From assembly GCA_013696265.1 (NCBI GenBank), contig JACCYX010000138.1, positions 1 through 10,680 of the forward strand: a stretch of DNA of 10,680 bases, given 5' to 3'. Each line of letters starts with the position of its first letter. Position 1 is the stretch's first letter. The translations under genes were made by a program, and so were the position numbers. Below are positions 5,486-10,680 of this stretch, one piece after another. The stretch comes from Chloroflexia bacterium (lineage in GTDB: Bacteria; Chloroflexota; Chloroflexia; Thermomicrobiales; UBA6265). The notes under the pieces were generated by a model. It was given only the letters and a program-made list of their open reading frames with translations. It had not been told where the DNA came from and did no database searches.

Positions 5486-7504
5486 CTACGGTTCTCCTTC
5501 GGCGGACCTCGGCATGCTCTTGCCATTGTGCACTGGATCGCCGGCGGCCACCGCAACCTCGGCGGCTTCGATGTCGTCGAGCGGGTGGTCATCCTGGCTC
5601 AGGCGGGTGTGTTCGTCCGAGATCAGGTCGGCGAGCACGTCATCCGACATCACACTTTCCGTGTGTTCGCGTTCGAGCATGATCGCCGTGCCCCCGCCCG
5701 GACGGCTGACGATGGTGAGCGCGGCGCCGATCGCGGCGGCGCGCTCGCGCATGCTCAGTAACCCGAGCGAGGTTGGCCGGACCGACGTTTCCGGATCGAA
5801 CCCGGAGCCGTTGTCGCGGATTGTGAGCCGGATCAGGCTCTCCGTCGACTCCAGCTTGACCAGGGCCTCGTCGGCGCCGGAGTGCCGCATCACGTTGTGC
5901 AGCGCCTCCTGGACGATCCGGTACATGCCAAGCCGCACTTCCGAGGTGAGCTGTGGCGGTTCCTCGCCGAGGTCGAGCCGGACGTTGAGGTTGGTGCGCT
6001 GGATCGACGTAGCGTAGGCCTGGATCGCGGCGACGATCCCGAGGTCGTCGAGATCGGGTGGCCGCAGGTCGAAGATGACCCCGTGAAGTTCGGAGGTTGC
6101 GCGTTCCAGCAGGTGATTGACGCTGCTCAGGGCCGCTTCACGCTCTTGGGGTGGTGTGGTGCCGTTGCTCATCTGGAGCGCCCGGGCCTGGTAGAGGGCG
6201 CCGGTAATGAGCGGGGAAACGGCATCGTGGATCTCGCTCGCGATCCGCCGCTGCTCATCCTCCTGGAGGCGCAGCGTGCGCCGGAGCAGATCACGCATCT
6301 GGCGGGTCTGGCTCTCGCGGACATGCCGCACTTCTTCCAGTCCCTGCACCTGCCCCCCGAGCTGGCTCGTCATGTCCGCCATCGCGCCGCTGAGTATCCG
6401 AACCTCGCCGCTTCCCACCGGCTCGATTTTCGAGCTGAAATCGCCGCGCTGCATGGCGGCGGCCGTCCGGGCGAGCGCGCGCAGCGGCCTGGCCGTCAGT
6501 TCGCCCATCACCACCGCCAGGGCAAGGATCGCCAGGCCGGCCAGCAGCAGCACCAGGATTCCCTGGAACCAAAGACTTTCCACGTATGACTGCGGGGCGG
6601 GATTGGTGACGATGGTGGCCCAGGTGCCGCTCCCCACCGGGAGTGGCTGGTAGACGCCGACGATATCCGGGCCGGCCGCCGATGTTGAGGTGAAATCGCC
6701 CGTCTCGCCAGCCTGGGCGAGTTCGATCACCTCCGACTCATCGGTCAGGAAGTCCGCTTCCTCGCGACTGACGCCGGCGGTCCCGAGAAACAGCTCACTC
6801 GGCCGGACCACCGCGATTTCGGTCTGCCCCCGGGCCAGCGGCAACACCAAATCCTCGATCTGGGCCATGGGCAAGACGGCTCCAACCGCTCCCACGACTC
6901 GCCCGGCGGGCGTCGTTTCGGTCTCGCCCCCGGTCCCATCCGTACCGACAATCGCCGTGTCGCTCGATTCCGGCGCGGCTCCGGCCGCCGGGTCGCCGTC
7001 GGGGCTTTCGGTTTCGGTATTCGTGATCACCGGCATGGTCAGGACCATCACCACCGTATCTTCGCTCACGGTGATCCGGGGCGAAATCCGGTCCTGGCGT
7101 TGCTCCATCGTTTGGGTGAGCTGATCGGCGAGCCCAGCGACGATCTCGACCGGGGCGTCTTCACTGGGACTAATGATCTGGCCGGCGTTGTCGACGAGGA
7201 AGAGGCTGCTGATTTCCGGTTGGAGGGTTGATGCCTGACCCAGCAGTCCGTCCGCCGTTTTCGGGTCCATCGACGTGACGTCGGGGTTGGTCCTCAGGCT
7301 ATCGAGGGCGGCGATGTTGCGCTCGAAGTAGCCGGTGATCGACCGGTCGACCATGCTGGCGATCGTGTACTCGTTGCCGATCAGTTGTTCGGTGTTGCGC
7401 TCGATGCCGCGGTTGAGGAAAAAGGCCACCGCGATGCCCAACGGCACGAGGCATGCCATCGAGAAGAGCACGAAGCGGGTGCGCAGCGACATTCGCTGAA
7501 ACAT
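5486..7504 (-). CDS. HisKA_3-type membrane sensor histidine kinase
   Basis: The 672-aa product is a NarX/DegS/LiaS-class kinase that phosphorylates the regulator encoded immediately downstream. Order of parts: transmembrane helix 1 (about 10-31), a large extracytoplasmic sensor region (32-310, Cache-like by layout), transmembrane helix 2 (about 315-334), HAMP (333-385), a short coiled coil, then HisKA_3 with phospho-acceptor His426 in IASEIHDAVSP. The HATPase domain has an N box at RIVQEALHNVMRHSG (529-543), DNGSGF (564-569) and GLLSMRERAAAIGA. A Pro/Gly/Ser/Thr/Glu-rich insert (162-200) interrupts the sensor. About 60 mostly acidic residues follow the ATPase domain. The start is ATG 7502-7504, with GGAGGA 13 nt upstream, longer than ideal; ATG at codon 5 is a possible alternative. 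The ligand is not deducible. Confidence 0.93.
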   Translation of the reverse strand: MFQRMSLRTRFVLFSMACLVPLGIAVAFFLNRGIERNTEQLIGNEYTIASMVDRSITGYFERNIAALDSLRTNPDVTSMDPKTADGLLGQASTLQPEISSLFLVDNAGQIISPSEDAPVEIVAGLADQLTQTMEQRQDRISPRITVSEDTVVMVLTMPVITNTETESPDGDPAAGAAPESSDTAIVGTDGTGGETETTPAGRVVGAVGAVLPMAQIEDLVLPLARGQTEIAVVRPSELFLGTAGVSREEADFLTDESEVIELAQAGETGDFTSTSAAGPDIVGVYQPLPVGSGTWATIVTNPAPQSYVESLWFQGILVLLLAGLAILALAVVMGELTARPLRALARTAAAMQRGDFSSKIEPVGSGEVRILSGAMADMTSQLGGQVQGLEEVRHVRESQTRQMRDLLRRTLRLQEDEQRRIASEIHDAVSPLITGALYQARALQMSNGTTPPQEREAALSSVNHLLERATSELHGVIFDLRPPDLDDLGIVAAIQAYATSIQRTNLNVRLDLGEEPPQLTSEVRLGMYRIVQEALHNVMRHSGADEALVKLESTESLIRLTIRDNGSGFDPETSVRPTSLGLLSMRERAAAIGAALTIVSRPGGGTAIMLEREHTESVMSDDVLADLISDEHTRLSQDDHPLDDIEAAEVAVAAGDPVHNGKSMPRSAEGEP

Positions 7505-7548
7505 GCGGTGGCGTACGTCCTCCGCGTGCGGGACGCGGTTTGAGGTCC

Positions 7549-7575
7549 GCGATCGCCTGGGTTACAGGCGATCGC
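7549..7575 (-). promoter_or_regulatory. Perfect 11-bp hairpin in the kinase 5' leader
   Basis: GCGATCGCCTG (7549-7559) is the exact reverse complement of CAGGCGATCGC (7565-7575), with a 5-nt loop. The structure ends about 44 bp upstream of the kinase ATG and just before its GGAGGA. It contains the GCGATCGC palindrome twice. It could be an attenuator or mRNA-stability hairpin in the leader, or a dimeric protein-binding site. No T-tract follows. Confidence 0.45.
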
Positions 7576-7726
7576 AGCGGAAGCGGGTGGAACGGGGGCC
7601 CCGCCCAGCACCGTCCGGTCTCCAGCCATTGGATCGAAAGGCGTGCGGTTGGTCGATTGCGTGCGTGACATGCCCGATCTTCCCAGCCAGGAAGATTCAC
7701 AACACTCAATTCTCGCCCGTACCGAG

Positions 7727-7745
7727 GTCGTATTCCATATACGAC
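7727..7745. promoter_or_regulatory. 7-5-7 dyad GTCGTATTCCATATACGAC, candidate operator
   Basis: Perfect 7-bp arms (GTCGTAT / ATACGAC) are separated by 5 bp. The site is AT-richer than its surroundings and lies in the middle of the divergent intergenic region, about 220 bp from the kinase start and 200 bp from the oxidoreductase start. It fits a dimeric regulator site that might serve either gene, possibly including autoregulation by the two-component system. This is inferred from shape and position only. Confidence 0.35.
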
Positions 7746-7943
7746 AGAGCCCTTCGGGGATACCCATTCAGACCTGGACCGCGACATGCTGTTCGTCCTC
7801 CAAGTGTACGATCAATTCGCGAGAGACACACGCACCGCGGGTTGGTCCGTCCAGCACGGTTTCCTGGTCACGGGTGGGCTTTTCCGATAAGGTGCCCCAA
7901 GGCTGTTTCGGACGCCATGCACGCCGGTTGAGGGAGTTCAGCA

Positions 7944-9088
7944 ATGAAACGCGCAGTCGTGATCGGGGGCGGGGTCGTCGGCGCCAGCGCCGCCTTCCAC
8001 CTCGCCCGGGCCGGAGTCGACACCCTCCTGGTCGACCGCCGGGATGCCGGGCACGCGACCGGCGCCGGGGCCGGCATCATCTCGCCCGGTACCAGCACCC
8101 GGCCACTGCCGGCCTTCTTCCCGTTCGCAAAGGACGCGGTTGCCCACTACCCGGACCTGGTGGCGACGCTGGCGGAGATCGGCCAGGCGACGACCCGCTA
8201 CGAGGTGGTGGGCGAGTTGATCCTGGCGAAGACCGACGAGGAGTTCGCCCACCTGTCGGCGCTGAAGGCGCTCTACGCCGAGCGCCGGGCGGGCGGCATG
8301 CCCAACCTGGGCGACGTGACGGATGTGGATGGGGTCACCGCCAAGGAGATGTTCCCTGCCCTTGGCGACATTCATGGCGCCCTCTACGTTCCCGAGGCGG
8401 CGCGGGTCGATGGCGATTCCCTGCGCAACGCGCTGGTGGCCGGCGCCAAACGTCACGGCGCGAAGATCCGGTACGGTCCGGCCGCGCTCAGGATCGATCG
8501 TAACCGGGTGACCTCGATCTCGATCAGGATTCGATCGACGCCGACGGGGTAGTGATCGCGACTGGCGCCTGGACGAACGCGCTGCTGGCGCCGATCGGGT
8601 TCTCCGTGGCGGTCGAGCCGCAACGTGGGCAAATCCTGCACATCGACATGGGCGAAACCGATACGTCCCGCTGGCCGATCCTCGGCGGCACGGGTGAGCA
8701 GTACATGCTGACCTTCGGCCCGAACCGCGTCGTTTCCGGCGCGACCCGCGAGACCGGCTCCGGGTTCGATGTGCGCCTGACGGTCGGCGGATTGCAATCG
8801 GTCTTCAACCACGCGATGCGCGTAGCGCCGGGCGTGGCCCAGGGAACCGTCAAGGAAATTCGGATTGGCCTCCGGCCGCTCTCGGCTGACGGCTTACCCT
8901 ACCTTGGCCGAATACCGGGTCACGACGACCTCGTGCTGGCCACTGGGCACGGACCCTCCGGCCTGCAACTTGGACCGTATTCCGGCCTGGTCGCCGCCCA
9001 ACTGCTGCTCGGTGAGCCGGTGCGCTCCGATCTCGCCCCGTTCGCCGTCGATCGCGATCCCCACCAGAATGCGTACAGCGGCCATTGA
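7944..9088 (+). pseudogene. FAD-dependent D-amino-acid oxidase/dehydrogenase-like gene, frameshifted
   Basis: Two adjoining frames together encode about 381 aa, normal for the DAO superfamily of amine/amino-acid oxidoreductases. The first part (7944-8552) opens with KRAVVIGGGVVGASAAFHL, the dinucleotide-binding Rossmann motif, and Asp31 to bind ribose. It continues in family fashion to about 8510. The second frame supplies DADGVVIATGAW and the C-terminal FAD signature RIGLRPLSADGLPYLG and LATGHGPSGLQLGP. Homology passes from frame to frame near 8510-8535, equivalent to one missing base; no slippery heptamer is evident. The start is ATG 7944 with GGGAG 7 nt upstream. The gene is 40 bp before the HAD gene, probably one operon. 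If the shift is a sequencing error this is an intact enzyme. The exact substrate (D-amino acid, glycine, sarcosine or similar) is undetermined. Confidence 0.85.
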
Positions 9089-9128
9089 CCGACCGGTCCC
9101 GAACGCGGGACGACAGGAAAGGAATCCC

Positions 9129-9899
9129 GTGACCTCGATCGCCAGCAACGCCCCGATTCGCCTCGTCACCTTCGACCTCTACGACACGCTGGTGGAGGCC
9201 GATCCGCCGCGCTGGGTCCGATTCGCCGCCGCGACCGAACGGGCCGGAATCGGTGAGGATGCCGCCGGATTCAGGGCGGCCGACCGGTTGGCCGAGGATT
9301 TCTTCACGATGGAGAATGGCCAACTCCCGATTCGCGACCGGTCGCCGGAGGACATCGAAGCCTTCCGGCTGGCCTACACGGCGCGAATGCTGGAGGCCGC
9401 CGGGTTGCCGCACGACCTCGAGACCGCGCGGCGGGTTCGCGAAATCTACGTCGGCGAACTCGACGCCGCCGGCTGGAACTACCGGGTCTTCGACGATGTG
9501 ATGCCGGCGCTCCTGTTGCTGGAGGAGTGCGGCGTCAAGCGGGCAGTCATCTCCAATGCCGACGCCGACGTCACCGAGTTCTGCCTGAAGATGGGGTTCT
9601 CCCGGCACATGGACCTGATCGTGACCTCGGCCCTGGTCGGCTGGGAAAAGCCCGATTCCCGGACCTACTTCGCGGCCCTGGAACCGCTGGCGGTGGCTCC
9701 GGGGGACGCGATCCACATCGGTGACCAGTCACTGTCCGATGTCGTCGGGGCGCGGGCGATCGGGATGGGTGCGGCGATCATCGACCGCTATGGGCGACAC
9801 CGCGACGACGAGCACGACGCGATCCGGGTCACGTCGCTACTCGACCTCGCCGAAATGGTCGTTGAGCACAACGCCCGCCTCGGCAGCGGCGTGCGGTAG
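9129..9899 (+). CDS. HAD superfamily (subfamily IA) hydrolase
   Basis: The 256-aa product has all four HAD motifs: I, VTFDLYDTLV with nucleophile Asp16; II, AVISNAD with Ser142; III, Lys174 in VGWEKPDSRTYF; IV, IHIGDQSLSDVVGA with Asp199 and Asp204. A helical cap lies between motifs I and II (about 22-125), placing it in the IA group. Position +2 after the nucleophile is Tyr18 instead of the Asp used as acid/base by most HAD phosphatases. Tyr here is seen in haloacid dehalogenases and some other IA members, so simple 'phosphatase' naming is uncertain. The start is GTG 9129 with AAAGGA 5 nt upstream; the frame stays open further upstream across the oxidoreductase, but that part is a shadow. 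It lies 40 bp after the oxidoreductase, suggesting co-transcription. Confidence 0.9.
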   Translation: MTSIASNAPIRLVTFDLYDTLVEADPPRWVRFAAATERAGIGEDAAGFRAADRLAEDFFTMENGQLPIRDRSPEDIEAFRLAYTARMLEAAGLPHDLETARRVREIYVGELDAAGWNYRVFDDVMPALLLLEECGVKRAVISNADADVTEFCLKMGFSRHMDLIVTSALVGWEKPDSRTYFAALEPLAVAPGDAIHIGDQSLSDVVGARAIGMGAAIIDRYGRHRDDEHDAIRVTSLLDLAEMVVEHNARLGSGVR

Positions 9900-9942
9900 A
9901 GTGGCATCGATTGAAGCCGCGCTCCGATACCGAGTGTATCCT

Positions 9943-9971
9943 TTGACTTCAACCTTTCGCTCATGAATAGA
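9943..9971 (+). promoter_or_regulatory. Candidate promoter P1 for toxin-antitoxin genes
   Basis: TTGACT (9943-9948), 17 bp, then AATAGA (9966-9971). A transcript would start near 9978 and include the toxin's AGGAG site. The -10 matches only half of consensus. TTGACTTCA here is repeated exactly at 9975-9983. Confidence 0.35.
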
Positions 9972-9974
9972 ACC

Positions 9975-10003
9975 TTGACTTCATAGAACATAGGAGTCAT
10001 AAT
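9975..10003 (+). promoter_or_regulatory. Candidate promoter P2 abutting the toxin start codon
   Basis: TTGACT (9975-9980), exactly 17 bp, then CATAAT (9998-10003): five of six consensus bases in both hexamers, the best promoter match in the window. The -10 ends directly before the toxin ATG, so transcription would begin inside the toxin gene. The toxin's AGGAG (9992-9996) lies within the spacer. The TTGACTTCA direct repeat (9943-9951 and 9975-9983) has a 32-bp period, about three helical turns, and could also be a regulator site. Confidence 0.5.
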
Positions 10004-10350
10004 ATGTTCGAGGCGTGGTCGATTGTGCTTCTTGAAGAAGTGCTTGATTGGTATGACGTGTTGGCAGACGAGGATACCGAGACCGCGGAACTCGTTGGAG
10101 CCGCGTTCGACCTCTTGGCGCAAGTGGGACCATCGTTGGGTCGGCCATTGGTGGATTCCATTGCCGGATCCAGGATCGGCACCTCAAGGAATTGCGACCA
10201 GCATCGTCATCGCGTTCGGAGATTCGAATTCTGTTCGTATTCGATCCTCAACGACAGGCCATTGTTCTCGTCGCTGGCGACAAGGCTGGACGGTGGAGTC
10301 GCTGGTACCGGGAGAACATTCCAATCGCCGAGCTGCGCTACGAGAAGTGA
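10004..10350 (+). pseudogene. HigB/Gp49-type toxin gene with a one-base frameshift
   Basis: Read through one -1 shift, this gives a 115-aa RelE-superfamily toxin of the HigB/Gp49 kind, mRNA-cleaving enzymes that act at the ribosome. The first frame encodes residues 1-57 (AWSIVLLEEVLDWYDVL, then GPSLGRPLVDSIAGSR). The next frame resumes at about 10174 with DRHLKELRP, then IRILFVFDPQRQAIVLVAGD, RWYRENIPIAELRYEK and TGA. The family pattern GSRxxNLKELR is restored exactly if one G is added to AGG at 10172-10174. AGGAG lies 7 nt before ATG 10004. As given, the toxin would be truncated and fused to an unrelated tail. The antitoxin start is 29 bp downstream. The AT-richer composition suggests acquisition by transfer. 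Confidence 0.85.
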
Positions 10351-10379
10351 CTCGCGGGCGGATATGACGAGGAGATGTG

Positions 10380-10680
10380 ATGAGCAGGTATCGCACATGG
10401 GAAAGCGTCCGCGCCGAGCGCGTTGCCAACAGCCTCATCGACGAGGACCGGCTGGCTGAAATTGGAGAGAGGATGCGCGCGGAAGTTCGCGCTTTCCGCC
10501 TCGCCGAAGTTCGGGAGCGGCACAACCTGAGCCAGACGACGCTGGCCGAACGCATTGGCGTTTCCCAGTCCCGCATCTCTCGCCTGGAGCGTGGCGATCT
10601 CGGACGTGCCGGGATACCCACGATCCGGGACTACGTTGAAGCGCTGGGCGGAGAAGTCGAAATTGTCGCGAAGTTCGGCG
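10380..10680 (+). CDS. HigA/XRE-family antitoxin (3' end outside window)
   Basis: The first 100 codons of a helix-turn-helix antitoxin, starting at ATG 10380 with GGAG 5 nt upstream and open to the end of the window. The HTH is clear: LSQTTLAERIGVSQSRISRL (residues 50-69) with ERGDLG, then IPTIRDYVEALGGEVEIVAKFG, a C-terminal pattern common to Gp49-toxin partners. Antitoxins of this class neutralise the toxin by direct binding and repress their own promoter, so the repeated TTGACTTCA upstream of the toxin is a natural candidate target. The toxin-before-antitoxin order is the HigBA arrangement. No defect is visible in the part present. Confidence 0.9.
   Translation, partial: MSRYRTWESVRAERVANSLIDEDRLAEIGERMRAEVRAFRLAEVRERHNLSQTTLAERIGVSQSRISRLERGDLGRAGIPTIRDYVEALGGEVEIVAKFG

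Larger units (their letters stand above)
7505..7943. other. Divergent intergenic region between kinase and oxidoreductase genes
   Basis: This 439-bp region separates genes reading in opposite directions and should carry both promoters. It contains an 11-bp stem hairpin in the kinase leader (7549-7575) and a 7-5-7 dyad (7727-7745), described separately. No confident -35/-10 pair and no protein-coding sequence were found. Open frames crossing it lack family resemblance. Confidence 0.6.

Noticed and set aside
8505..8555. Programmed -1 frameshift in the DAO-like gene
   Set aside because: No X-XXY-YYZ slippery heptamer or obvious stimulatory hairpin was found; mutation or sequencing error is simpler.
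8850..9716. Minus-strand 288-codon frame opposite the HAD gene
   Set aside because: Antisense shadow; the plus-strand HAD motifs are complete and convincing.

Overview
The window is GC-rich bacterial DNA. It most likely comes from a member of the Chloroflexota, perhaps a Thermomicrobia-like lineage. The best clue is the large membrane protein of the DUF2298 / 'YYY' family, which is known mainly from Chloroflexota and archaea. Species-level assignment is not possible from the sequence alone.

Layout from left to right. (1) The 3' end of a ribonuclease Z gene (+). (2) A GH29 alpha-L-fucosidase gene (+). (3) A convergent intergenic region holding a 234-bp structured element bounded by two inverted 54-nt repeat units, then a strong hairpin behind the next gene. 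(4) A 768-aa DUF2298 polytopic membrane protein (-). (5) A second intergenic region with a shorter element of the same repeat family (27-bp perfect inverted arms). (6) A two-component operon on the minus strand: a HisKA_3-type sensor kinase followed after 3 nt by a NarL/LuxR-type response regulator. (7) A 439-bp divergent intergenic region with a hairpin in the kinase leader and a 7-5-7 dyad. (8) An FAD-dependent D-amino-acid oxidase/dehydrogenase-like gene (+) broken by a one-base frameshift, followed 40 bp later by a HAD hydrolase gene (+). (9) A short AT-richer stretch with promoter-like elements leading into a HigB/Gp49-type toxin gene, also broken by a one-base frameshift, and a HigA/XRE antitoxin gene that runs off the window end.

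How the genes work together: the kinase and regulator form one signalling pair. The oxidoreductase and HAD genes look like one transcription unit. The toxin and antitoxin form a type II module in the toxin-first order. The remaining genes are probably independent single-gene units.

The most unusual signal is non-coding. The repeat units are strings of two or three mini-hairpins, most with GNA triloops. In the long element every difference that falls in a stem is compensated on the partner strand, which argues for selection on a folded single-stranded RNA or DNA form.
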